The notes under the pieces: model-generated
What the model was told of the DNA's origin: nothing
Seen by the model: the letters and a program-made list of their open reading frames with translations, nothing else
Database searches by the model: none
Program-made: the position numbers and the translations under genes
In this document: positions 9,771 to 18,204 of the stretch, one piece after another
Layout: each line of letters begins with the position of its first letter
How positions within the stretch are numbered: position 1 is the first letter of the stretch
From: Leptospira dzoumogneensis
GTDB taxonomy: Bacteria > Spirochaetota > Leptospiria > Leptospirales > Leptospiraceae
Assembly: GCF_004770895.1 (NCBI RefSeq)
Contig: NZ_RQHS01000016.1
Coordinates: 62,001-126,000, forward strand
DNA length: 64,000 bases
Reading direction: 5' to 3'

Positions 9771-10177
9771 AGATTTACCTACGGACTACATCTTATCATT
9801 CGTTTACATATCTGTACACTGTTTTTTGACGGAATAAATTAAAAGGGAGTAATAAATTTAAGAATATTCATTCCGTTTTTATATAAAAATATTCCAACAA
9901 CCGCGACAGCGATGCGCAGGGCTTTAGTCCGGGCTTGGCCCGGATGAGCGCGGATGCGCGAACCCGAAGCAGCGCGCTCTCTTGCGAAGCGAGAGAGTCG
10001 CCCAAATCATGAATTAAGGGAACCTGCACACCAACCAAGGTCTCATGAAGAACAAGAGAGCTATTCATGAAACTCAAAAAAGAATCATATTACCATAGAT
10101 AATCCTTCTGAGTCTCTGGAAGAGATCAGTGTTCAGAATAAAAAATCCCCCGAAGAAATTGTAGAATTAATTTTGAA
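9771..10177. other. Non-coding accessory patch
   Basis: 407 bp without an intact gene. From left to right: the AT-rich upstream region of the Panacea gene, ATTCCAACA at 9891-9899 (one half of the 16-nt palindrome seen elsewhere), the dispersed GC-rich repeat at 9902-9976, a short hairpin CTCTCTTGCGAAGCGAGAGAG at 9977-9997, and a gene tail from about 10072. A reading frame across the repeat on the minus strand is judged spurious. Confidence 0.6.
9902..9976 (+). repeat. Dispersed GC-rich repeat, copy A
   Basis: 75 bp, about 90% identical by eye to the reverse complement of 52381-52453. It contains two hairpins: CCGGGC TTG GCCCGG, and GCGCG / CGCGC around AACCCGAAGCAG. The shared core begins AGCGATGCGCAGGGCTTTAG. 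Confidence 0.85.
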
Positions 10178-10181
10178 GTGA
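10072..10181 (+). pseudogene. 3' remnant of an unknown gene
   Basis: An open frame with no start codon, entered directly after a stop at 10069-10071, reads NSKKNHITIDNPSESLEEIS then VQNKKSPEEIVELILK and stops at 10179-10181. The second half has the look of a genuine helical C-terminus. The 5' part seems to have been lost or replaced by the GC-rich repeat. Family not recognised. Confidence 0.35.
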
Positions 10182-10189
10182 ACCTGGAT

Positions 10190-11524
10190 ATGAACTTTAA
10201 TAGATCGATTAAAACTTATAAAAAAACCAAGAGTGACGTTTTAAAAACATTTGCAGTAGCTGTAATAACAGTGATAGCCGCGTGCTTCCTTTTGATTGAC
10301 TGCAAAAAATCTTCCGCTTCGGAAGCTCAAACGATCGCGATCATCAATACAAATATTTTTGATGGAAAAGATCTGATCCAGGATCACACTCTGATCATCA
10401 AAGGGAATCGTATTCATTCTATCGGTGGAGATATTCCCGAAGGCGCTGCTATTATAGATGCAAAAGGCGGAATGTTAATGCCTGGCCTGATAGACTCTCA
10501 TGTTCATACTGATATCGATGGTTTACATGACGCTCTCTTGTTCGGAGTTACTACTGAACTGGAGATGACAGGCCAATGGATGTTTTGGGAGCGTTGGCAG
10601 CTTGCAAATCGGAATGATATTGCCGATATGCGTTCCGCAGGTATGGGGATCACTCCTCCTGGTGGACATCCTACACAATACATGCAGTTGAGCAGCAACT
10701 GGTTCTTAAAAACATTTTATCGTTATCCATTCGTTTCCACTCCGGAAGAAGCGATCCAATTTGTGGACAAACAAGTAGAAGGAGGTTCCGACTTCATTAA
10801 GATCATTATTGAAGATGGAGATACTGTAGGCACTCCTGGACTTCCTGTAATTGACGATGCAACCTTAGTTGCTTCCGTAAAGGCGGCTCATCGTAGAGGC
10901 AAGATGGCAATCGCTCATGTCACTTCTGTTTCAGGAGGACGTAGAGCAATTTCTGCAGGGGTGGATGGATTAGCGCATATGTTCTTTGATAAGAAACCTG
11001 ACAAAGAATTTATCTCTGAAATTAAATCTTCCGGTGCTTTTATTGTGCCTACATTAACTACACTTTCTACCGCTTTCGGGAATAGTCCTCGCACATTACT
11101 TGAAGATAAACGTGTTAGTTCCAAATTGAGCAAAGAATGGCTAGAAGCTCTTTCCAAAAATATGAATGTTTATCCTAAAGGAAAGATTGAAGATTCCTTC
11201 GAAAGTGTGGCAGCTCTTCATAAAGCAGGCGTTGATATATTAGCCGGAAGCGATGTATCTGAGCCTATCGCAGATCTTGGGGGGCTTGCTCATGGAGCAA
11301 GTCTTCATCATGAATTACAATTATTAGTAGCCGCGGGATTCAAACCTATAGAAGCGTTGCGTGCTGCAACTTCCGTTCCAGCGAAAAGATTTAGTCTAAA
11401 CGATCGGGGCAGGATCTTTCCAGGTGCAAGAGCGGACTTAATTTTGGTGGATGGAGATCCGCTTCAGAATATTTCTGATACTTTATCGATTCGTAATGTT
11501 TGGCGAGCGGGAGTTCAACAGTAA
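10190..11524 (+). CDS. Amidohydrolase lipoprotein
   Basis: 444 residues from ATG 10190 (a GTG at 10178 is also in frame). Signal sequence with hydrophobic core FAVAVITVIAACFLL and lipobox LIDC at Cys38. The amidohydrolase fold follows: MLMPGLIDSHVHTD with His104 and His106, FIKIIIEDGD (possible metal-bridging Lys), IAHVTS His, and DILAGSDVSEP with the catalytic Asp. It resembles imidazolonepropionase-like/prolidase-like amidohydrolases that cleave amide or ester bonds; the substrate is unknown. As a lipoprotein it acts in the periplasm or at the surface. A gene remnant ends immediately upstream. Confidence 0.8.
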   Translation: MNFNRSIKTYKKTKSDVLKTFAVAVITVIAACFLLIDCKKSSASEAQTIAIINTNIFDGKDLIQDHTLIIKGNRIHSIGGDIPEGAAIIDAKGGMLMPGLIDSHVHTDIDGLHDALLFGVTTELEMTGQWMFWERWQLANRNDIADMRSAGMGITPPGGHPTQYMQLSSNWFLKTFYRYPFVSTPEEAIQFVDKQVEGGSDFIKIIIEDGDTVGTPGLPVIDDATLVASVKAAHRRGKMAIAHVTSVSGGRRAISAGVDGLAHMFFDKKPDKEFISEIKSSGAFIVPTLTTLSTAFGNSPRTLLEDKRVSSKLSKEWLEALSKNMNVYPKGKIEDSFESVAALHKAGVDILAGSDVSEPIADLGGLAHGASLHHELQLLVAAGFKPIEALRAATSVPAKRFSLNDRGRIFPGARADLILVDGDPLQNISDTLSIRNVWRAGVQQ

Positions 11525-11539
11525 GTTGGAGCAATTCTT

Positions 11540-13129
11540 TTAATTCTTACTCCAAACCACATAAGAAGGTTTTACGGAAACCACAAAGTATTTATCCTTG
11601 ATCCGGATCTCAGCGTAAGCACGATTTAGAACTTTACGATATACTATATATTCCAGATTCCAAGGGCCAGGTTCGGAAGAAGGACCTAAAATTTTTGGTA
11701 ACGCAGGCTCCGCATTCGATTCGGATTCTCCGTTTTTCCAGATCCATTTTACGGAAAGAGGAAGATAAGCAGGATCTGCAAATGCAAAACTCGCTTCTTC
11801 CTCTTCTTCTGCCACGATAGAAAGTAATGTTTCCAAACTTCCAGGAGAAACTTCTTTGCAGAACTGAGGTTGTATCGAAGGAGTCCCGAAGAATGGCCTA
11901 CGTATTATCTTACATAAATATTTTGCTCTGTCCGGGACCACAAGATCCGCTTCTTTGTCTCGAGCATCCCAGAATGGAAATTTATTCCTGTTCTCCGGAG
12001 GGATAAGTTTGTTTAGAATATCCGCTGATTCGGAATCTTCTTCAGAGTCGTCATCTTTATCTGAAGTTTTGGAACCTACTTGTTTTAGAAATAGATCGAT
12101 TGCTTCTCTACCTCCACCTTCAAGTGCATAAGCAAATACCGGATCCGGATTTTCTCTCATTAAAATTTTGAGAGCAGGCAAATAGGTTTGGATCCAGTCC
12201 CAATTACCGGACTGGCAGATCTTCTTCATTAATATTTCGGATTCATCGCCTGCGTTGAACGAATCTCCGATCATTGTGCAGGCTTCTTTTTTTCTATCCA
12301 TGATCAGCAGATTTTTTGCAGTCTCCCATTTTCCTCTTTTGGAAGAAGCGTAGGTGCTGCTTGTCAGAAAATATCTGGTGCTGGATTCGAATTTTCCGTT
12401 ATGCCTGAGAAACTTCGCGTATAAGAATAATAGGTCCGATTTAGATTCATTGCTTAATTCTTTGAATCTTCCGGACAGAAATACTCTTTTATACGGTGTT
12501 CCTTTTCCGGATTGTATAGAAGATCCTACCCAAAGCGGGAGAGCCTCGTCTCTTGTGAGAACATCTTTGGAAAACAGATAAAAGAATACATTATCCCATC
12601 CTTCAAAATCCCTTTGTTTCATTTTAAGAGAATAACAAAGACGGATCAAAGAATGATTTTCTTTTTTGGATAATACTCTGTATGGATCAGGAGGAGTCGG
12701 TTGGATCAGTTCTCCTGTTTCAGGATGTACGGTTGGTTCAGGCGGTTCCCAAACCGGAGTTTCCTTTGAGCAAGAATTTATAACTGCTAATAAGGAGAAC
12801 GGTGTGACTCCCAATCCGTCCGAGAGTGTTTTTACGAGAGAAGACCATTCTCCCTTCTTGTTTTTCAAACTTCCTGCTCTTGTTTGGTATTGGATGGCAG
12901 GAAGGTATTTATTAAATTTTTCGTATAAAAAGTAGAGCCTGGAAGATGCAGTTTTTTTAAAGTCCCCTGTGCCGGAAGATCTGACTACTTCTTCGTATAA
13001 TGGGATCGCAAATACGGGAGAAAGTTTTTCTAACTCGTAAGCTTCTTCATAAGACACCGCGAAACTCAAACTCGGGAATAAAGAAAATACCAGAAAGAAA
13101 AGAACCGCATTCTTTCTTTTAGAAAACAT
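11540..13129 (-). CDS. Secreted hypothetical protein, TPR-like
   Basis: 529 residues with a signal peptide ([21 protein letters not shown], cleavage near 25). The rest is mainly helical with degenerate repeat-like helices ([40 protein letters not shown]). A highly acidic stretch ([13 protein letters not shown]) lies near residue 360. It overlaps the upstream penicillin-binding protein by 11 bp, so translation is coupled and a cell-envelope role is likely, perhaps accessory to peptidoglycan synthesis. No family recognised. Confidence 0.6.
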   Translation of the reverse strand: MFSKRKNAVLFFLVFSLFPSLSFAVSYEEAYELEKLSPVFAIPLYEEVVRSSGTGDFKKTASSRLYFLYEKFNKYLPAIQYQTRAGSLKNKKGEWSSLVKTLSDGLGVTPFSLLAVINSCSKETPVWEPPEPTVHPETGELIQPTPPDPYRVLSKKENHSLIRLCYSLKMKQRDFEGWDNVFFYLFSKDVLTRDEALPLWVGSSIQSGKGTPYKRVFLSGRFKELSNESKSDLLFLYAKFLRHNGKFESSTRYFLTSSTYASSKRGKWETAKNLLIMDRKKEACTMIGDSFNAGDESEILMKKICQSGNWDWIQTYLPALKILMRENPDPVFAYALEGGGREAIDLFLKQVGSKTSDKDDDSEEDSESADILNKLIPPENRNKFPFWDARDKEADLVVPDRAKYLCKIIRRPFFGTPSIQPQFCKEVSPGSLETLLSIVAEEEEEASFAFADPAYLPLSVKWIWKNGESESNAEPALPKILGPSSEPGPWNLEYIVYRKVLNRAYAEIRIKDKYFVVSVKPSYVVWSKN

Positions 13130-15812
13130 TCTTCAAAAGCTCCTGTTTTGCATCCGACTTATGGGTGAGAGGACAGGTCTCCGCAGGAAGATGAGATGGA
13201 TGAAATAATTCACTGGTCTTTTTAGGACAATCCGGCCCGGGAAGTTTTCCGGACTCAGGACAGATTTCCAAAGTTACTGCTCTTTGAGAGTATTGGTATT
13301 TTTTTCTTTCTTCCTTATCACCGGACTCCGCAGAATCGAATAATTTAGCGATGGTTCCCCATAAAGGAGCGGCAATTGTTCCGCCTAACGCAGAATTTCC
13401 CATTCCAAAACTTGGAGAATCATAACCCAGCCAAACCGCCATAGAGATCCCAGGTCTTACTCCTACGAACCAAGCATCTCTATGATCGTTTGTGGTCCCT
13501 GTTTTTCCGGCGACTTCTCCCCTATAGCCTGTGTTTCGCACACCTGCATGATTTGCGCTTCCATGTAGTAGATCCACCATGATCTCCGCAGTAGGAGGTG
13601 TGATCGCTTTTCTGGTTTGAGGCCATTTCAAATTGAATTCGTCCTGGTCCTTTCTTTGGTAAACAACGTTACCCGCTCTATCCACCACTTTTTCGATCAA
13701 ATGAGGTCGTACTATATTTCCGTCGTTCGCAAACGCGGAATATGCAGAAGCCATTTCTAAAGGAGAAAGTTCCAAGGAACCCAATGCCAATGACAAATCC
13801 CGTCTGAATCTGCTTTTCAGAACTTTCTCTTCCGGAAAGAAGAACCTTTCGAATGCGGAGGAAATCTCGCCTAATCCTAGTTTTTCGGCGATTTGGACCG
13901 CTGCAGTGTTCTTGGATTTTGCAAGTGCAACTCTTAGAGAAATATCTCCATCGTATTGGTTTCCTATATTCTCAGGCATCCAATTCGAAACTGAGTTTTT
14001 ATAGATCAAAGGTGCGTCTAAGATATGAGTCGCAGGATTTGCGATCCCTGAATCGATCGCTTCCGAATACAGGATCGGCTTGATCGTAGATCCTGTTTGT
14101 CTATACATTCCGGTGGCTCTAGGAAATTGATTATCAGACTTGAATTCCGTTCCTCCATGTAAAAGAAGAACATCTCCAGTCTGGGGATCCACTGCTACCA
14201 CCGCGGCCTGAAGCCCGCTGTCTCCGCCGGTTACAAATCGATCGGTATCTATGAATAATTCCAATGCAGGAGAAAGATCCGCGACTAAATTCCTAAAAGG
14301 AGTTACATCGGAATTTTTACCATTTTCAGTAAGACGATTTCGTCTAACCTGTCCTCCTTTCAGAAGATTTTCCACATGAGTTTTGACTACCTTTTGCAAT
14401 TCAGCCTGAACAGGCTGGGAAATTGTGGTATAAACTGAAAATCCTCCGCTTTCATATATATTCGTATCAGGATACATAGTTTGGAGAAATTTTCTGACAT
14501 GCTCGGTCACATAAGGAGAATCATCCTTACGATTTCCATACACTGTTTCCCCGGGAGAGCGGGTGTTGAATGTTTGGTAGATGTCTTGGATCGCAGGTCT
14601 TAGGTCTTCTTTTAATGCACCGTCATTTTCCAAAGATCGGACGATCGCCTCTACTCTTCCGGAAGATAGATCAGGATTTTTTAATGGAGAAAAACGATTG
14701 GGAGCGGATGCCAAAGAAGCAAGAACGATCATCTCTGATACATTCAAGTCTTTCGGTTTTTTTCCGAAATAAAACTCGGACGCGCTGGCAAATCCGAAGG
14801 CGCCATGACCCAAATACACATTATTCATATAATGTAATAGGATCTTTTCTTTGTCCAAGGAAGATTCAAGAGCGTAGGCAAGTTGAGCCTCTTTCAACTT
14901 TCTTCCCAAACTTTTTTCACGATCATTCAGAAGGATACGAGCTAGCTGCTGCGTGATTGTAGAAGCGCCTTGTTTAAATCGAAGACTGATAATATTTACG
15001 AAGAACGCTCTAAGCACTGAAGAATAATGAATTCCACCATGAGAGAAAAAGCTTCGGTCTTCTACAAGAAGCACCATTCTTTTTAAATTCTCAGGATAAG
15101 CTTCCCATTCTAAATTGCTTGTCTTTTTGCCGAAAATTTCGGAAACCTTTCTGCCGTCCCTATCATAGATGACGGTCGGTTGATGAATATAAAAAATGCT
15201 TAATAGACCGGGAACTTCTGCTTCTCTTTGGATGACTCCCATCCAGAAAAAGATCAGGAACACTAATGCCAAAGGTAAAGGGATCAGAACGAGCCAGATA
15301 TTCGGACGGAATTTAGGAAATTGGAACCTTCTTCCCTTTTCTAATAATCTTTCCGACAAGGTTTTGATAGGACGATGGAATGCAGTAGGAGTCTCTGTTT
15401 CGGTCCTGACCTTTTGGAACCAAGGACGATCTTCGGAAGAATTTTTAGACCAGGACTCTTTCCAATTCTCCCATTTGGACTGGATACCTTCTAAAAAACT
15501 TGCAATTGGAGATTCTTTGGGGACTTCTTCTTGGATAGGACGAACAACAGTTCTTTCTCTTTCCTGGTATGTTGGAATTCCAACAGGAGGAGTAACGGGC
15601 ATCTCCTCTTTGGGAGACGGCGCCAATGGAGATCCTTCTCGGACTTCCAAAGGAGAAGATACATATTTGACCAATGCCTTCTGGCCGCAGCGATAACAAG
15701 TGAGTTTAAAAACAGTCCCGGTGGGAACTCCTTCAGGCAGCCTGGAAATGGTTCCGCAAGAAAGGCATTCAAACTTAGATTCTGTAAGAGTGCGGACCTT
15801 GGTTTCCAACAT
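13119..15812 (-). CDS. mrcA: Class A penicillin-binding protein with N-terminal zinc ribbon
   Basis: 897 residues. An N-terminal zinc ribbon (Cys16, Cys19, Cys39, Cys42) precedes a cytoplasmic linker and one membrane helix at about 172-192. The GT51 glycosyltransferase has Glu251 in [11 protein letters not shown] and [12 protein letters not shown]. The transpeptidase has STIK (Ser575, Lys578), SKN (633-635) and KTG (770-772). The protein polymerises and cross-links peptidoglycan in the periplasm. The linker holds PPVGIPTYQ, encoded by the 16-nt palindrome at 15570-15585, which suggests that the linker tolerated an in-frame insertion. The cytoplasmic zinc ribbon is unusual for this class. Confidence 0.9.
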   Translation of the reverse strand: MLETKVRTLTESKFECLSCGTISRLPEGVPTGTVFKLTCYRCGQKALVKYVSSPLEVREGSPLAPSPKEEMPVTPPVGIPTYQERERTVVRPIQEEVPKESPIASFLEGIQSKWENWKESWSKNSSEDRPWFQKVRTETETPTAFHRPIKTLSERLLEKGRRFQFPKFRPNIWLVLIPLPLALVFLIFFWMGVIQREAEVPGLLSIFYIHQPTVIYDRDGRKVSEIFGKKTSNLEWEAYPENLKRMVLLVEDRSFFSHGGIHYSSVLRAFFVNIISLRFKQGASTITQQLARILLNDREKSLGRKLKEAQLAYALESSLDKEKILLHYMNNVYLGHGAFGFASASEFYFGKKPKDLNVSEMIVLASLASAPNRFSPLKNPDLSSGRVEAIVRSLENDGALKEDLRPAIQDIYQTFNTRSPGETVYGNRKDDSPYVTEHVRKFLQTMYPDTNIYESGGFSVYTTISQPVQAELQKVVKTHVENLLKGGQVRRNRLTENGKNSDVTPFRNLVADLSPALELFIDTDRFVTGGDSGLQAAVVAVDPQTGDVLLLHGGTEFKSDNQFPRATGMYRQTGSTIKPILYSEAIDSGIANPATHILDAPLIYKNSVSNWMPENIGNQYDGDISLRVALAKSKNTAAVQIAEKLGLGEISSAFERFFFPEEKVLKSRFRRDLSLALGSLELSPLEMASAYSAFANDGNIVRPHLIEKVVDRAGNVVYQRKDQDEFNLKWPQTRKAITPPTAEIMVDLLHGSANHAGVRNTGYRGEVAGKTGTTNDHRDAWFVGVRPGISMAVWLGYDSPSFGMGNSALGGTIAAPLWGTIAKLFDSAESGDKEERKKYQYSQRAVTLEICPESGKLPGPDCPKKTSELFHPSHLPAETCPLTHKSDAKQELLKNVF
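15570..15585. repeat. 16-nt palindrome inside PBP gene
   Basis: TGTTGGAATTCCAACA, a perfect palindrome, in the linker-coding part of the PBP gene, read as V-G-I-P-T. Identical to 51231-51246 and to the core of 52764-52783. Confidence 0.85.
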
Positions 15813-15859
15813 CTCTATTAATGTCGGAGAGATCCGCTAACCCTACAAGCAAGAAAGTG

Positions 15860-16717
15860 TTACGGTACGGGTTTTCTTTCGGTGATTACCAGGAAATCCG
15901 CCAATTTCCAATCTTCTTCTTGAAAACTTTTGCCTTCTTCCGAAGGGAAAATGCTTACAGTCAAAACATTCAGGCCCATCTGTTTCAGCCGATATGTCAG
16001 CCCCAAACTTCTATCAGAATGAAATCTTCCGTTCACATGCACTATCTTTCTTTTTAGTAAAAAGTATGCCTCTGCAATCGAGTCTGCCATAGAAGCATCC
16101 CAAACATATTGAGCATCTATAAATTTTTGTTTATCAGGAGTAAATCCCGTGGGCGAATGTTCTGCGATCATTGCGGACAGAAGTTCTTCGTATTCTTTTT
16201 GTCTGAATAAATTATAAGTATATCTAGGGGGAAGAAAGGGAGATCTGATCTTATATAAAGAATCCAATCCTTGGTGAGATACAAGGTTCACATATTTTCT
16301 GGGAGCGTTAGCCGCAAGCACCGGGAGATTTTTTTCTTTCGCAAAAGAAACCATAGGATGATAATCCGTTTGGTAATTCGGCCAAAATTTTCCCGAATTC
16401 AAAAAACCTCTTTCAGTGATCTCTCCCTTACAGTATTCATCCACGGATCTTTGTTGGTCCTTCTCCAGCATCTCCAAGGAAAGAAGTGTAGAATATGTCG
16501 AGGTCAATCTTTTGAAAGCCTCCAATTTCCAAGCATGTCCAACCTTATCATTATGCTCTTCTCCGAAAATAATGACATCAGCATCTTTCGCCTTTTCGAT
16601 GATAGACGAAAGCTCCACCTTAGATTTACTTTTTGAATCATAAATTTCAGGAGTAAAAGTTTGGGAGAATAAGAAAGAAGGAAAAAGAAGAAGGAACCAA
16701 AAAATACGGACCAGCAT
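15860..16717 (-). CDS. ChaN/DUF399-family haem-binding-like protein
   Basis: 285 residues with an N-terminal signal (IFWFLLLFPSFLFSQ; no lipobox Cys). The core ADVIIFGEEHNDKVGH is the ChaN motif, with Glu-Glu-His, and SLEMLEKDQQRSVDEYCKG and HVNGRFHSD are further conserved elements. Family members are periplasmic or surface proteins that bind haem or have an EreA-like fold. Iron/haem uptake is the usual suggestion; no iron-uptake neighbours are seen here. Confidence 0.75.
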   Translation of the reverse strand: MLVRIFWFLLLFPSFLFSQTFTPEIYDSKSKSKVELSSIIEKAKDADVIIFGEEHNDKVGHAWKLEAFKRLTSTYSTLLSLEMLEKDQQRSVDEYCKGEITERGFLNSGKFWPNYQTDYHPMVSFAKEKNLPVLAANAPRKYVNLVSHQGLDSLYKIRSPFLPPRYTYNLFRQKEYEELLSAMIAEHSPTGFTPDKQKFIDAQYVWDASMADSIAEAYFLLKRKIVHVNGRFHSDRSLGLTYRLKQMGLNVLTVSIFPSEEGKSFQEEDWKLADFLVITERKPVP

Positions 16718-16838
16718 GAAACTTAGTTTGGAAATCGAAAGAAAAAAGAAAAGAACTTAAATAGGCATTAGAAGGTTGTAAATCGATCGACAAAGATCCG
16801 AATGATCGGATCATTCTACCACTTTTGTAGAGGTGAAG

Positions 16839-17537
16839 ATGAATACGGAAACTGTTACTATCAAAACGGCTCATGGAGAAATGCAAACATTCGTAGCTTA
16901 TCCGGATTCTTCTCCTTCTCCTTGTATTTTAGTATTGCAGGAAGCCTTTGGAGTAAACGATCATATCAAAGATATTGCAATTCGATTTGCTAAAGAAGGT
17001 TATCTTGCGGTCGCTCCGGAACTTTATTACAGAACTGCTCCTCCGGGATTTGCGGGAAGTTATGAAGACTTCATGGCATTAAAACCTCATTTCAGCCAAT
17101 TGACTCCTGAAAATTTACGATCCGATCTGGATGCGGTTTTGGATTGGATCAAAACAAATCCTAAAAGTATTCCTGATAGAATTGCAAGCATCGGTTATTG
17201 TTTAGGCGGATACGTTTCGTTTTTAGCAAACTCACTTTATAATTTCAAGGCGGCGGTTTCGTATTACGGCTCTAGGATCGTTCAAACTTCGGAAGAATAT
17301 GCCCCAAAACAAAATGCACCTTTACTTTTGGTTTGGGCAGGCAAGGATAGAAGTGTAAAACAAACTCATATAGCTGCGATCTCAGAATTACTAAAAACTT
17401 CAGGGAAAAATTATGTGGAGTTGGTTTTTTCAGAAGCAGAGCATGGGTTCTTCTGCGATGCAAGAGCGGCGTATCATAAATCTTCCGCCGCTCAGGCCTG
17501 GGCAATCACATTAGCTTTTTTGAAAGAACATGTGTAG
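16839..17537 (+). CDS. Dienelactone hydrolase family protein
   Basis: 232 residues. ATG 16839 is preferred over the GTG at 16833 because GAGG at 16830-16833 then sits five bases upstream. The catalytic triad is visible: Cys in SIGYCLGGYVSF, Asp in VWAGKDRSV, His in EAEHGFFCD. Members hydrolyse dienelactones or related esters in the cytoplasm. No aromatic-degradation cluster surrounds it, so the substrate is open. Confidence 0.85.
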   Translation: MNTETVTIKTAHGEMQTFVAYPDSSPSPCILVLQEAFGVNDHIKDIAIRFAKEGYLAVAPELYYRTAPPGFAGSYEDFMALKPHFSQLTPENLRSDLDAVLDWIKTNPKSIPDRIASIGYCLGGYVSFLANSLYNFKAAVSYYGSRIVQTSEEYAPKQNAPLLLVWAGKDRSVKQTHIAAISELLKTSGKNYVELVFSEAEHGFFCDARAAYHKSSAAQAWAITLAFLKEHV

Positions 17538-17569
17538 AGCACTGTTTGTAGGAGTTCCAATTCGCGGAC

Positions 17570-18115
17570 TTATTTTAAATTTTTCTCAATCTCATCAGTG
17601 ACTTCTTTGCTATCCGGTTCCGTTCCGGAACGAAATCTTGCTACGATCTTACCGGTAGGAGAGATCAGGAACTTTTCAAAATTCCATTTTACATCACCCG
17701 GATCAGGAGAACTGGAAGTGAGATATGTATACAGAGGATGTTGGTCATCTCCCTTGACTGAGATCTTGGACATCATATCAAAGGTTGCACCTTTTTTCAC
17801 TCTACAGAATTGTTCTATCTCTGCATCGCTACCAGGTTCTTGGGAAAGAAAATTATTCGCAGGAAAGCCTACTATCTCGAAACCCTTCCCCTTATATTTT
17901 TTGTATACCTTTTCCAAGTTTTCGTATTGGTAGGTATACCCACATTTGGAAGCTACGTTTACTATAAGTAAGGTTTTACCTTTGTATTTGGAAAGTGCCA
18001 CATCCTTTCCTTTGATATCCTTTACGGTAAAATCATACACAGCCTTAGGAGCTGCAAATAGAGAAGAGGAAACAATCAATAAGGAAAGAAAGATCAAAAC
18101 GGATTTGAAAGCCAT
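17570..18115 (-). CDS. Glutathione peroxidase family, exported
   Basis: 181 residues from ATG 18115, chosen because the protein then starts with a proper signal peptide ([20 protein letters not shown], cleavage after AA). Peroxidatic Cys in [21 protein letters not shown] supplies the Trp and Asn of the active site. The usual FPCNQFxxQEPG is [12 protein letters not shown], so the catalytic Gln is an Asn and the second Cys is missing. It reduces peroxides in the periplasm; the reductant is likely thioredoxin-like rather than glutathione. A perfect hairpin lies just upstream of the start. Confidence 0.85.
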   Translation of the reverse strand: MAFKSVLIFLSLLIVSSSLFAAPKAVYDFTVKDIKGKDVALSKYKGKTLLIVNVASKCGYTYQYENLEKVYKKYKGKGFEIVGFPANNFLSQEPGSDAEIEQFCRVKKGATFDMMSKISVKGDDQHPLYTYLTSSSPDPGDVKWNFEKFLISPTGKIVARFRSGTEPDSKEVTDEIEKNLK

Positions 18116-18132
18116 AGTGGAATCATATCCGA

Positions 18133-18164
18133 ATCCCGGAAACAGGTCCATCCGTTTCCGGGAT
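18133..18164 (-). promoter_or_regulatory. Perfect hairpin between ceramidase and peroxidase genes
   Basis: 11-bp perfect arms ATCCCGGAAAC / GTTTCCGGGAT with a 10-nt loop, starting 17 bp upstream of the peroxidase ATG and about 40 bp after the ceramidase stop. There is no T-run on the minus strand, so a simple intrinsic terminator is unlikely. Could be a 5' UTR structure, a Rho-linked or transcript-stabilising hairpin. Confidence 0.5.
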
Positions 18165-18204
18165 AATATCTAGCTCTTAAACCGGTTTTTTACAGAAGAT
18201 CGTT

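Noticed and set aside
9868..10077. Minus-strand frame of 69 codons across the GC-rich repeat
   Set aside because: It reads through the dispersed repeat (e.g. RVRASALIRAKPGLKPC) and has no family features; the repeat explains it.
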